This document shows positions 8,074 to 16,440 of a stretch of DNA of 64,000 nucleotides, in pieces. Each line of letters begins with the position of its first letter. The stretch's first letter is position 1. The DNA is from Dehalococcoidia bacterium (GTDB lineage: Bacteria; Chloroflexota; Dehalococcoidia; DSTF01; JACRBR01). The position numbers were made by a program, and so were the translations under genes. The DNA is taken from positions 94,118-158,117 of the forward strand of contig JBBDXD010000003.1 of assembly GCA_040902535.1 (NCBI GenBank). The letters run 5' to 3'. The notes under the pieces were generated by a model, which worked only from the letters and a program-made list of their open reading frames with translations, searched no databases and was not told where the DNA came from.

Positions 8074-8694
8074 CTATCGCTTCGCGATCTCCGCGAACGC
8101 CGTCCCGGGTGCGCCATCGCGCAGCCGCCCCCGGATCACCTCCGCGCACTCCTGCGCGCTCATGACCGACGTGTCGACTTCCAGGTCGTAGACGCTGTGC
8201 GCGTGTACCGCGTCCTGCCATCGCAGCACGGGCGCCGGCACCGGATCCCCGGCGCTGCCTTTCACGTACGGGCCTTCGCCCATGTTCCGACGCTCCATGA
8301 TCGCCTCGATCGGACAACGCACGCCGACGAACAGCACTGGCAAACCCGCGAGCAGCCGCGCGCACGCGCCGATCACGTCGTCGCCGTACGAATCGTGGTG
8401 CCCGACGTCCGTAACGACGTTCAGCCCGAGCCTGCTATGCGCCGCGATCGACGCATACATCGCCGCGTAGAACACCGGCACCATCGGTTCCGCCGCATGC
8501 CCCGTCTCGCCCGGACGCAGCCCGATCCCCGGCTGAAACTCCCGCGGCGTCACGTGACGCGAGAATGCATCGACGCCAATGTTCATCCACGCACCCTCGA
8601 ACGTATCCTGGATCACCCGCGCAATGCTCGTCTTCCCCGACCGCGGCACACCATTCAGGATCACAATCTGCCCCGGCTGTCCTTCATCTGCCAC
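8074..8694 (-). CDS. Chloramphenicol phosphotransferase-like P-loop kinase
   Basis: A 206-aa protein of the CPT family. A Walker A motif lies at residues 15-23 (GVPRSGKTS) and the DVGHHD segment (about residue 96) sits where the family has its catalytic Asp; a RCPIEAIMERR segment resembles the lid. Characterised CPT from Streptomyces phosphorylates the 3-hydroxyl of chloramphenicol, but most relatives have unknown substrates, so resistance should not be assumed. The GTG at 8694 has GGGAG eight bases upstream; a TTG at 8709 is the alternative. Monocistronic. Confidence 0.8.
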   Translation of the reverse strand: MADEGQPGQIVILNGVPRSGKTSIARVIQDTFEGAWMNIGVDAFSRHVTPREFQPGIGLRPGETGHAAEPMVPVFYAAMYASIAAHSRLGLNVVTDVGHHDSYGDDVIGACARLLAGLPVLFVGVRCPIEAIMERRNMGEGPYVKGSAGDPVPAPVLRWQDAVHAHSVYDLEVDTSVMSAQECAEVIRGRLRDGAPGTAFAEIAKR

Positions 8695-8773
8695 AATCAA
8701 AACTCCCAACGTTTGCCCGCATCAAATCTACTACCTGTCCTCGCGTGCCCGAGCGCCTCTGCGCCCGAACACC

Positions 8774-8996
8774 CGAGCGCGGGCTGGAAGCCCCGCGCGG
8801 CTCCCGCACCGCGCCACGAACCCGAAGCGTCGCACAACCGTCATCCTGAGCAACGCGAAGGATCCCGCATTCGCAGACGCACCGCCGCCAACGGACGCCC
8901 ATCACCACCCACCCGAGCGCGGGCTGAAAGTCCGCGCGGCACCGACATCCCCGCCCCACCCCCTTAACCTCTGCGTCTCTGCGCCTCTGCGGTGAA
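8774..8996. repeat. Hairpin and triplet-like repeats upstream of the kinase-like gene
   Basis: Family D hairpins (CGAGCGCGGGCT ... CCGCGCGG) lie at 8774-8800 and 8914-8939, a GTCATCCTGAGCA element at 8839-8866, and a family C run at 8968-8996. A third family D copy is at 53311-53335. Together with parS and the pdxS terminator they fill the 660 bases between 8694 and 9354, where I find no gene. Confidence 0.8.
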
Positions 8997-9238
8997 CGTC
9001 CCCCCGTGCCACGCAACGCTTCGAGATCCGCCGCCCGCCGCCGTACCATCCGTGCGGGAGACCACATGCCAGCTCCGAACTCGCTGCGTCCTCGTGTGCG
9101 CCGGCCGCACGCCAATCCAACCGCCAGCACGCGCCGACGCACACTCAATCAAAACGGACAATCAAGATGCGAATCCCCCGGAGCCAAATCGCAATCCCGA
9201 ACATGCGATCAATCGAGATCTACAGCCACCACACTCAA

Positions 9239-9254
9239 TGTTTCACGTGAAACA
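9239..9254. promoter_or_regulatory. parS centromere-like site
   Basis: The 16-bp palindrome TGTTTCACGTGAAACA matches the conserved bacterial ParB-binding site parS exactly. Such sites nucleate ParB spreading and are usually found near the replication origin. No parA, parB, dnaA, gidA or other origin-linked gene lies in this window, and I saw no second copy. Confidence 0.85.
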
Positions 9255-9282
9255 TTAGTTCTAACGGCGCCGGCAAAGAGGA

Positions 9283-9309
9283 GGGAGCGGACGCATTCCG
9301 CCCGCTCCC
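9283..9309. terminator. Hairpin downstream of pdxS
   Basis: GGGAGCGG (9283-9290) pairs perfectly with CCGCTCCC (9302-9309) across an 11-base loop and lies about 45 bases beyond the pdxS stop. Flanking AAAGAGG and CCCCTTT extend the stem weakly. The bases after it (TTTGCTGTTTGCTGTGTGCTG) form a short degenerate T/G/C repeat. Confidence 0.6.
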
Positions 9310-9353
9310 CTTTGCTGTTTGCTGTGTGCTGCTTGCTGTGCGCGCCGCAGGCG

Positions 9354-10268
9354 CTACCAGCCGCGCTTCGCCAGGATCTCGTGCTCCGGGATCGTCCCGA
9401 TCTCCAACCCCCGCATCGGCACCCCCGTCCCCCGCGACACCTCCGCGATGATCGCCGGGTCCTGGTAATGCGTCGTCGCCTTCACGATCGCCTTCGCCAT
9501 CTTCTCCGGGTCCTCCGACTTGAAGATGCCCGACCCAACGAATACGCCCTCGGCCCCCAGGTGCATCATCAGCGCCGCGTCCGCCGGCGTCGCGATCCCG
9601 CCCGCCGCGAAGTTCACGACCGGCAGCTTGCCCAGCGCAGCCACTTCCTTCACCAGTTCGTGCGGCGCGCCCAGGTTCTTCGCCTCCGCGAACAACTCGT
9701 CTTCGCGCATCGACTGGATGCGGCGGATGTCCGACCAGAGTTGCCTCATGTGCCGCACCGCCTCGACGACGTTGCCCGTGCCCGCCTCGCCCTTCGTGCG
9801 GATCATCGCCGCGCCCTCGGAGATGCGACGCAGTGCCTCGCCGAGGTCCCGGCAGCCGCAGACGAACGGCACCTTGAAGCCGTGCTTGTCGACGTGGTTC
9901 GCCTCATCGGCCGGCGTCAGCACCTCCGACTCGTCGATGTAGTCGACGCCCAGCGCCTCCAGCACCTGCGCCTCCACGAAGTGCCCGATGCGCGCCTTCG
10001 CCATCACCGGGATCGTCACCGCCTCGACGATCGCCGTGATGATGTCCGGGTCCGACATCCGCGCGACGCCGCCGTCCGCCCGAATGTCCGATGGCACGCG
10101 CTCCAGCGCCATCACGGCGCAGGCGCCCGCTTCCTCGGCGATCTTCGCCTGGTCCGCCGTCACGACGTCCATGATGACGCCGCCCTTCAGCATCTGTGCC
10201 AGGCCCTTCTTGACCGCCCACGTGCCTGTGGTGGCGCTGCCGTTGACGCGATCGTTCGTTGCAACCAT
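9354..10268 (-). CDS. pdxS: Pyridoxal 5'-phosphate synthase, PdxS subunit
   Basis: The synthase subunit of the DXP-independent vitamin B6 pathway: it condenses ribose 5-phosphate, glyceraldehyde 3-phosphate and ammonia from PdxT into PLP. The 304-aa length is normal for the family. Lys91 in VMAKARIGH is the equivalent of the lysine that binds ribose 5-phosphate, and GGVIMDVV carries the conserved Asp. GGAGGAG precedes the ATG. A TACACT -10-like box is at 10300-10295. It is transcribed away from pdxT, whereas the two usually form one operon. Confidence 0.96.
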   Translation of the reverse strand: MVATNDRVNGSATTGTWAVKKGLAQMLKGGVIMDVVTADQAKIAEEAGACAVMALERVPSDIRADGGVARMSDPDIITAIVEAVTIPVMAKARIGHFVEAQVLEALGVDYIDESEVLTPADEANHVDKHGFKVPFVCGCRDLGEALRRISEGAAMIRTKGEAGTGNVVEAVRHMRQLWSDIRRIQSMREDELFAEAKNLGAPHELVKEVAALGKLPVVNFAAGGIATPADAALMMHLGAEGVFVGSGIFKSEDPEKMAKAIVKATTHYQDPAIIAEVSRGTGVPMRGLEIGTIPEHEILAKRGW

Positions 10269-10410
10269 GGTGCTCCTCCGTTCGTGAGAGCATCAGTGTA
10301 TCGAATGCGGCGGCGCTGATTGAGGGCCAATTGACGGATTCCGATTGGATCCACGCGATGAGTCCGCTGCGGCCCGAGTCGGCCCTCGATATCGGCGATA
10401 TCATGGATCG

Positions 10411-11019
10411 ATGGAGAAGCCAGTCGTCGGCGTCCTCGCCCTGCAGGGCGACTTCGCCGAGCACATCGCCATGCTGGAGAAGCTCGGCCTCGAAGCTGTC
10501 GAGGTGCGGCTGCCGTCCCAGCTCGCATCGCTCGATGCGCTGATCATCCCGGGCGGCGAAAGCACGACGATCACGCGCCTCCTGGACATCTACGAGATGC
10601 GCGAGCCGATCAAGCGCCTCGGGCGGCAGGGACTGCCGATCTGGGGCACCTGCGCCGGCGCCATCGTCCTGGCGAAGCATGCCACCGACCTCGATCGCCC
10701 CAACCTGGAACTCATGGACATCGACGTGCGGCGCAACGCCTTTGGCCGCCAGGTCGACAGCTTCGAGGCGGAGCTTGCGGTCGCGGGACTCGGCGATCGG
10801 CCGTTCCACGCTGTCTTCATCCGCGCGCCCAGCATCGACCGTGCGGGGCCGGCCGTCGAGCCGCTCGCCACACTCGATGACGGCATCATCGTCGCCGCCC
10901 GGGAGGGGCGCCTGCTGGCAACCGTCTTTCACCCGGAGCTGACCCATGACGATCGATTCCACCGGCTGCTGGCCGAACTGGCGGAGGCGCACCGTCGCGA
11001 ACGCAGCGCCCCGAAGTAG
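10411..11019 (+). CDS. pdxT: Pyridoxal 5'-phosphate synthase, glutaminase subunit PdxT
   Basis: A 202-aa class I glutaminase that hydrolyses glutamine and channels ammonia to PdxS. The triad is visible as Cys81 (GTCAGAIVLA) with His174 and Glu176 (FHPEL), and GGEST at 48-52 is the family signature. The ATG at 10411 begins the conserved KPVVGVLALQGDF; a start at 10345 would add a non-conserved tail. It is divergent from pdxS with about 140 bases between start codons. Confidence 0.96.
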   Translation: MEKPVVGVLALQGDFAEHIAMLEKLGLEAVEVRLPSQLASLDALIIPGGESTTITRLLDIYEMREPIKRLGRQGLPIWGTCAGAIVLAKHATDLDRPNLELMDIDVRRNAFGRQVDSFEAELAVAGLGDRPFHAVFIRAPSIDRAGPAVEPLATLDDGIIVAAREGRLLATVFHPELTHDDRFHRLLAELAEAHRRERSAPK

Positions 11020-11135
11020 CCATCTTGACGCTCGTGGATGCTGTTATGAGAGATCTGCGCCGCCGAATTAGCAACACAGGGTGCTCCAATCCGCGCTACA
11101 ATTGAGTCCGTAGCGTACAGGAGCGTGGACGTCTA

Positions 11136-12071
11136 TTGACCCCCACCGCGCGTACCGTCCTTCCGACTGACCTCGTTGCACTGGTCTCTTACGACGGTCG
11201 CGTCTACGCGAACGAGGCAATGACGCTCGACCGGATCGGAACGCAGGACTCGCCGCACCCGCTTGAGACAGCGTTCGAGCAGTGGTTCAGCTTCGCCACC
11301 GGGCGCCACACCTGGATCAGCGTGAAAGGGCCGACGCTGCGCGGACTCGTTTCGGCGCGCAAGCGCGGCTCGAAGCTCGCCTGGGAGATCGACTGTCTCA
11401 TCGATGCCGAGCCGGACGATGATGGCGTGCTGCTGAGCCTGGTCGACCAGGTGACGGAGGCGGCGGGCAGGTCGGGCGCGCTGCGGATCTTCATCCGCGT
11501 GCCCGGGGCGAGCCACCTCGAAGCGGCGATTATTCGATGCGGCTTCGGCGCGTACGCGCGTGAGACCGTGTACTGGTCAAGCAGCGAACCGCTTGCGGCG
11601 CATCGGCGTAACGTCGAAGGTCTCGAGCGGCGCACGAAGGAGGACGCGTACCGCGTGTTCCAGCTCTACAACGACCTTGTGCCGGAGTCGGTCCGCCGCT
11701 TCGAGGCGATGACGTTCACCGAATGGACCGCGGCGCAGGAACGGCTCGGGCGCACCTCGCAGTGGGTGTTGCGGGACGGCGGCAAGCTCTCGGGCTGGCT
11801 GCGCGTCGCCGGCGACGGCGAGATCGGTCGCTTCGAGGTGCTCGGCACGCACGACGCCCTGGATGATCTGATCGGAGCGGCGCTTCACAAGGTCGCCAAC
11901 CGCGAGCGCGCGTATACGCTGGTGCCGGAGCATCAATGGGCGGTAGCTGAGCGCCTCGCCGGCATCGGATTCGAAGAAGGCGAATCGTACGCCGTGCTCT
12001 CGCGGCGCACGGTGCGGCCCGTGAAGGTCGCACAAAGAGTGCCCGCCGTCGCGCGGACGACGATGGTCTAG
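11136..12071 (+). CDS. GNAT-like two-part protein of unknown substrate
   Basis: A 311-aa protein whose two halves each resemble the GNAT acetyltransferase fold in general pattern ([23 protein letters not shown] in the first; [23 protein letters not shown] in the second), but without a clear Q/RxxGxG/A acetyl-CoA loop, so catalysis is doubtful. It begins with TTG at 11136 after a GGAG; a TACAAT box lies at 11097-11102. It ends one base before the ATG of the R3H ATPase, so the two are likely co-expressed and may work together. Confidence 0.6.
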   Translation: MTPTARTVLPTDLVALVSYDGRVYANEAMTLDRIGTQDSPHPLETAFEQWFSFATGRHTWISVKGPTLRGLVSARKRGSKLAWEIDCLIDAEPDDDGVLLSLVDQVTEAAGRSGALRIFIRVPGASHLEAAIIRCGFGAYARETVYWSSSEPLAAHRRNVEGLERRTKEDAYRVFQLYNDLVPESVRRFEAMTFTEWTAAQERLGRTSQWVLRDGGKLSGWLRVAGDGEIGRFEVLGTHDALDDLIGAALHKVANRERAYTLVPEHQWAVAERLAGIGFEEGESYAVLSRRTVRPVKVAQRVPAVARTTMV

Positions 12072-12072
12072 A

Positions 12073-13668
12073 ATGACGAACAACTTGCAACGCGTGATCA
12101 CCGACGACCTCGATCTGCTGCTCGATGCGCTGCCGCCGCACATCTGCGGCCCGCTGAAGCTGCGCGACGACAACTTCGAGTTGCTCGAGATCGTGATGGA
12201 CCTGGGCCGCCGCCCCGAAGCGCGCTATCCCGGCCGCGAAGTGATGCTCTCCGACGCGGAAGTGACGCCCGAAGACATCGATTACGCGGTCTCGCGCATT
12301 GGCGAGTTCGGCGATGACAACCGCGCCGGAATCGAACGCACGCTGCACCGCATCTCGTGCATCCGCAACCGGCGCGGCCGGATCGTGGGATTGACGTGTC
12401 GCGTTGGCCGAGCGGTCTACGGCACGATCCACGTCATCGAGGACCTGATCAAGACGGGGAAGAGCACGCTGATGCTCGGCCGTCCGGGCGTCGGCAAGAC
12501 GACGATGCTGCGCGAAGTCGCGCGCGTGCTCGCCGACGACTTGAACAAGCGCGTCGTCATCGTCGACACATCGAACGAGATCGCCGGTGACGGCGACATC
12601 CCCCACCCCGCTATCGGCACGTCGCGACGCATGCAGGTGCCGACGCCGGCGTTGCAGCACGCTGTGATGATCGAGGCGGTCGAGAACCACATGCCCGAGG
12701 TCATCGTCATCGACGAGATCGGTACGGAACTCGAGGCTGCAGCGGCGCGCACCATCGCCGAGCGCGGCGTGCAGCTCGTGGCGACCGCGCATGGCAACGA
12801 ACTCGAAAACCTGATCCTGAACCCGACGCTCGCTGACCTCATCGGCGGCATCCAGTCCGTGACGCTCGGCGACGAAGAAGCGCGCCGTCGCGGTACGCAG
12901 AAATCGATCCTCGAGCGCAAGGCGCCGCCCACGTTCGACGTCGTCGTCGAAATCCAGAGCTGGGACCGCGTGGCCGTACACGGCGACGTAGCGGAGACGA
13001 TCGACTCGCTCCTGCGCGGCTACAAGATTCCCGCCGAAGTGCGCGAACTCGATGAGGACGGCGATGTCCGCGTGCTAGCAGCGCCGCGCTCGATCCAGTC
13101 GCTTGGCGGCGGACAGCCTGCGGAGCGTCGTGGTATCCGCGAACGCCGCCCGACGCCGTTCCGCGAGCGTGTACCAGAGGAAGTGGTGGCACAAGATGCG
13201 GCCGTGCGGCGCGTCTACCCGTTCGGCATCTCCCGCAAGCGCCTGGAGCAGGCTGTCCGCGAGACGGCGGCCCGCGTCGCGATCGCGGACGAACTGGGCG
13301 ATGCCGACAGCGTCATGACGCTCCGCACGTACTTCCGGCGAAAGCCGCAGGCGCTCCGCGACGCGGAGTCTCGCGGCATCCCCATTTACGTCCTGAAGAC
13401 CAACACGGTCGTGCAGATGGAGCAGAGCCTGCTCTCGATGGCGGAGCGGGGCAGTGGCGGCGACGTGTCAACGGCGATGCAGGAAACGGAAGATGCGATC
13501 ACCGGCGTCCTCAACGGCGAGTCCGGTGCCGTTGAGCTGACGCCGCAGAACGCCTACATTCGCCGTCTCCAGCACCAGATGGCGCAACAGTACAATCTCA
13601 CGTCACGCAGCGAAGGCCGGGAACCGTATCGCCGCGTCATGATCGGCCGCGACGAGGTCCGCTACTAA
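12073..13668 (+). CDS. R3H domain AAA ATPase (Ycf45 family)
   Basis: A 531-aa cytoplasmic ATPase related to SpoIIIAA-like and chloroplast Ycf45 proteins. Walker A is GRPGVGKTT (136-144) and Walker B is [10 protein letters not shown] with Asp214/Glu215; [10 protein letters not shown] follows as sensor region. The last 40 residues ([19 protein letters not shown] and EPYRRVMI) form the R3H single-stranded nucleic-acid-binding domain. A basic, Arg-rich linker near 360-400 joins the parts. The molecular role is not established; nucleic-acid binding is inferred from R3H. It follows the previous gene by one base. Confidence 0.88.
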   Translation: MTNNLQRVITDDLDLLLDALPPHICGPLKLRDDNFELLEIVMDLGRRPEARYPGREVMLSDAEVTPEDIDYAVSRIGEFGDDNRAGIERTLHRISCIRNRRGRIVGLTCRVGRAVYGTIHVIEDLIKTGKSTLMLGRPGVGKTTMLREVARVLADDLNKRVVIVDTSNEIAGDGDIPHPAIGTSRRMQVPTPALQHAVMIEAVENHMPEVIVIDEIGTELEAAAARTIAERGVQLVATAHGNELENLILNPTLADLIGGIQSVTLGDEEARRRGTQKSILERKAPPTFDVVVEIQSWDRVAVHGDVAETIDSLLRGYKIPAEVRELDEDGDVRVLAAPRSIQSLGGGQPAERRGIRERRPTPFRERVPEEVVAQDAAVRRVYPFGISRKRLEQAVRETAARVAIADELGDADSVMTLRTYFRRKPQALRDAESRGIPIYVLKTNTVVQMEQSLLSMAERGSGGDVSTAMQETEDAITGVLNGESGAVELTPQNAYIRRLQHQMAQQYNLTSRSEGREPYRRVMIGRDEVRY

Positions 13669-13690
13669 GCCTTACGTTGGACAGGAGAAG

Positions 13691-13717
13691 GGGGCGGCCG
13701 CTTCGGTCGCCCCGTTT
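13691..13717 (+). terminator. Rho-independent terminator after the R3H ATPase
   Basis: GGGGCGGCC (13691-13699) pairs with GGTCGCCCC (13705-13713), one G-U pair, loop of 5, followed by GTTT. It starts 22 bases after the stop codon and also lies downstream of the convergent gene at 13741, so it may serve both. Confidence 0.75.
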
Positions 13718-13740
13718 CCATACAGGTGGAATCTGCGGCT

Positions 13741-14091
13741 TCAATCCACGGTATCTTCGTTCTCGAAGTCGTCGGAGTTCATCGCTGCGTCATCTCGCTG
13801 GCGCGATTCGGTCGGCTCGCGCGTCGATCCGGCATCATCGCGCGGAACCGTGCGACGGGTAGCTTCGCTGCCGGGAACTTGCCGGTCGCGGTCCCCGATT
13901 TCGCCCGTGAACCCCTGGCTATTGTCCGCGTTCAAGTCGTCTCGTTCTCCGGGGATGTTTTCGCGGATCTCCGCATGCTCCATCCTGTCGGACTTGTTCG
14001 GGGCATCTGCATCGCGCTCACCCGTGCTTTCCGGGCGCTGCGCATCTCCCAGCGTGGCGGCGTCGCGCTGCTGTTTGCGATCTCGTGCCAT
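13741..14091 (-). CDS. Small hydrophilic, disordered protein
   Basis: A 116-aa product made almost only of charged and small residues (Asp, Glu, Arg, Ser, Thr), with no hydrophobic core, no Cys and a very acidic C-terminus ending NSDDFENEDTVD. This composition recalls small stress or desiccation proteins, but no named repeat is visible and I do not assign a family. It is judged real because GAGAGGGA sits at the right distance before the ATG and the frame is bounded by a terminator at 13691-13717. The opposite-strand frames are less protein-like. Confidence 0.55.
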   Translation of the reverse strand: MARDRKQQRDAATLGDAQRPESTGERDADAPNKSDRMEHAEIRENIPGERDDLNADNSQGFTGEIGDRDRQVPGSEATRRTVPRDDAGSTREPTESRQRDDAAMNSDDFENEDTVD

Positions 14092-14293
14092 GCTGTCCCT
14101 CTCGTCGCCCTTGACCCTTCAGCCTAGCGTTCGACGGGTTGCCGGAGGCGAACGCTGCTTTCGCGACCAGATCAAGCGCGCGTGGCGACTCGCAAATGCA
14201 AGACGGTGCAGGACTGACGCAGAGCGCGGCGACCCCCTGCACGTGAGCACACAGGCCCGATGTGGCAGAGGCGCACCGACGCACGCGGGTCGC

Positions 14294-14896
14294 TCAGGAG
14301 ATCGCGATCGATCCGGTCATCTGCTGCGGGTGGAGCGAGCACTTGAAGAAGTGATTGCCCGGCCCGGATGCCGTGAACGTCGCTGACTGTTGCGCCGGCC
14401 CCGCGAACATCGCCGTCTGTGCCGCGATGGCGCCCGCGGGCGTGTAGATGATGATGTCGTGCACGACGCCGGCATCCTGGTTGTCGAGCGTCACCGTGAT
14501 TGCTGAAGCCGCGCTCGCCGTGAGTTGCGTCGGCGCAAACGTCGTGCGATTGGCGACGATCCTGAGCGACTGGGGCTGCACCGACGGCGGGGGCGGCGGT
14601 GGCGGAATCGGCGTACTTGTGGGGGCGGGCGCCTGCGGCGGAGGAGGCGGCGCCGTGGCCGGCGTCGCAGCGCTGTTGACGGGCGGCGGAGCTTCGGGCG
14701 TGGCCGTTGCTGCGGCCTCGGGCGTCGCCGTCGCGTTGTCGGCGGTGGCGGAGGCTGCGGGCCGGGTTGCCCGCGCCGTCGCGCTTGCTCGCGGCGTCGC
14801 ATCATCGTCCGAAGCATCGTCGTCGTTGCCACCACATGCGGCGAGCAACGCGGTGACGGCCAGTGTGCCGAGTGCGAGGTAATGTAGCGTCTTCAT
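14294..14896 (-). CDS. Cupredoxin-domain lipoprotein
   Basis: A 200-aa exported blue-copper-type protein. The lipoprotein signal ends at Cys21 (TALLAAC). Residues 25-105 are a Thr/Pro/Ala-rich linker including a long proline run. The C-terminal 95 residues form a plastocyanin-like domain whose type 1 copper ligands are all present: His146, Cys186, His189 and Met193 (CSLHPQQM). A role in electron transfer or copper handling on the outer face of the membrane is inferred from these ligands. It is upstream-neighboured on the same strand by the ScyD-like genes but separated by a strong hairpin at 14938-14971. Confidence 0.85.
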   Translation of the reverse strand: MKTLHYLALGTLAVTALLAACGGNDDDASDDDATPRASATARATRPAASATADNATATPEAAATATPEAPPPVNSAATPATAPPPPPQAPAPTSTPIPPPPPPPSVQPQSLRIVANRTTFAPTQLTASAASAITVTLDNQDAGVVHDIIIYTPAGAIAAQTAMFAGPAQQSATFTASGPGNHFFKCSLHPQQMTGSIAIS

Positions 14897-14937
14897 GATG
14901 TTCTTTCTCGCTATCTAATCTGATATCTGTCTGTTTT

Positions 14938-14971
14938 CGAGGAGGAGCCGGAACATTCCGGCCCCTCCTCG
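14938..14971 (-). terminator. Strong hairpin after the first ScyD-like gene
   Basis: CGAGGAGG-A-GCCGG pairs with CCGGC-C-CCTCCTCG around AACATT, a 13-14 bp stem with one mismatch. It lies 16 bases beyond the stop of the gene at 14987 and upstream of the cupredoxin gene, so it can end the ScyD-like transcript. No U-tract follows on the minus strand. Confidence 0.6.
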
Positions 14972-14986
14972 GAGTTGCTGTTGTCG

Positions 14987-16261
14987 CTAGCGCCGCTTCC
15001 ATGCGAGCGCCGCCAACCCGCTCGCCGCCGCGGCGGCTACTGCGAGCGCGATCGCGACGACAATCGTGGTCGCGCCGCCGCTACTGTCCGTGTATCCGCC
15101 GCTGCCGGTATCCGGAGCGGTGACGCCGGTACCCACGGTCGGCGTTGGCGCGGGCGCGCCTTGCGTGGGTGCTGCGGTCGGAGCCGGCGCGGGCGGCTGC
15201 ACCGCCGAGAAGTTCTCGATGGCGATCAGTTCGCCGGGGCCGAGCGCGCTCAGCCCGTCGTCGGTGACGTACAGCGTGTCGCCGATGAAGATCATGTCGG
15301 TCGCGAACGTGAGCCCGGCGACGATGGTCGTCATGGTGCCGTCGGCGTTGATGCGCTGCACGCTGCCCGTGAACGGCGCGAATCCGTCGGCGAACGACAG
15401 CGCGTAGCGCTGACCGCCCGTACCGACCTCGACGTCGGTGATCATCGGCACGCCGCGCGCGATCTCGGTGATCGTGCCGGCCGGCGAAACGCTCACGACC
15501 CTGCCGTCGTCCGGCAGGAACGGACCGCGGCCCAGGTAACCCACGAGGAAGGGACCGCTAGTCGTCTGGGCGATGCCGGTGCTTACGGGGTGGTCCGGGA
15601 ACTCGACGATCTCCGAGACGTCACCGCCAGTAGTCACTTCCAACAGGCGGTTGTGGTTGCCGTCCGAGACGTAGAACTGGCCGTCGCGGACGATCATGCT
15701 GTACGGATTGCCGCCCACCTCGACATCGGGTTGCGCGCCGCTGCCGATCGCGGCTACGGGGTTGTCGATGTTGAACTGGCCGATATCGGCGACAAGGTCA
15801 ACGGTGCCGTTGCTTTGCACGCGGTAGATGCCCGTCGGGTTGTCGGGGAATCCGTAGTGCTCACCACCGTGCGTCTGGAGGTAGTAGAGCGCGCTGCCGA
15901 TGAACGCGACGTCCGCCGGGCCTATCTGGTCGCCCATTTCTAGGCGCTGCGAAGGAAGGCCTTCGGCGAGGGTCGTGCGCTCGCCCGTCTCCGGATCGAT
16001 CGACGAGATGCGGCCCGTGAAGCCGTTGTTGACCGTCTCTCCGCTGGGCGTCACGAACTCCGTGTCGCCGCCAGTGCCCGCTTCTGCGACGTAGATGAGG
16101 CCATCCGGCCCAACCACCATCCCTCGTGGCGCGATCAAGTCACTTACCAACACGGTGCCGGCGCTCGGCCCGGGTGGGCCATCCTGCGCGGATGCCATCC
16201 CGGCGAACACGGTCAGCGTGGCCAACGCGGCCAACCCTACGACGATGAATCTCAAACTCAA
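14987..16261 (-). CDS. ScyD/ScyE-like secreted beta-propeller protein, copy 1
   Basis: A 424-aa exported protein. A signal peptide (FIVVGLAALATLTVFAGMASAQ) is followed by a domain of repeating GPDG-x-YVAE, NP-x-G-x-YRV and FYVSDGNHNRLLEV-type blades, matching the ScyD/ScyE family (NHL-like propellers first named from the scytonemin cluster of cyanobacteria; function outside it unknown). After a Pro/Thr linker comes GVTAPDTGSGG, a single TM helix and the tail WKRR. The TTG at 16261 is chosen for the AGAAGGAGA just upstream. It is a tandem paralogue of 16441-17697, sharing the C-terminal anchor. Confidence 0.8.
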   Translation of the reverse strand: MSLRFIVVGLAALATLTVFAGMASAQDGPPGPSAGTVLVSDLIAPRGMVVGPDGLIYVAEAGTGGDTEFVTPSGETVNNGFTGRISSIDPETGERTTLAEGLPSQRLEMGDQIGPADVAFIGSALYYLQTHGGEHYGFPDNPTGIYRVQSNGTVDLVADIGQFNIDNPVAAIGSGAQPDVEVGGNPYSMIVRDGQFYVSDGNHNRLLEVTTGGDVSEIVEFPDHPVSTGIAQTTSGPFLVGYLGRGPFLPDDGRVVSVSPAGTITEIARGVPMITDVEVGTGGQRYALSFADGFAPFTGSVQRINADGTMTTIVAGLTFATDMIFIGDTLYVTDDGLSALGPGELIAIENFSAVQPPAPAPTAAPTQGAPAPTPTVGTGVTAPDTGSGGYTDSSGGATTIVVAIALAVAAAAASGLAALAWKRR

Positions 16262-16440
16262 GGCTGTCTCCTTCTCCCCCAAATCCACATTGTGTGCGAG
16301 AAATGCCCTCCGTCCGGCAAGAATGTAGCGTCGATGAGTCACAGCGTCAGCGTCGCAGCGGCGGAGACCGGTCTACGACTTTCGGCGGAGGCTCTCAGCG
16401 CCGAAGCGGGGCGACGAGCCGCCCTGCCCCTCGTCACAAC

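Noticed and set aside
8074-8694. Chloramphenicol resistance gene
   Set aside because: The family is broad and most members do not act on chloramphenicol; substrate residues cannot be judged by eye.
11716-12981. Minus-strand frame antisense to the R3H ATPase gene
   Set aside because: Shadow frame; the plus-strand genes have intact motifs and coupling.
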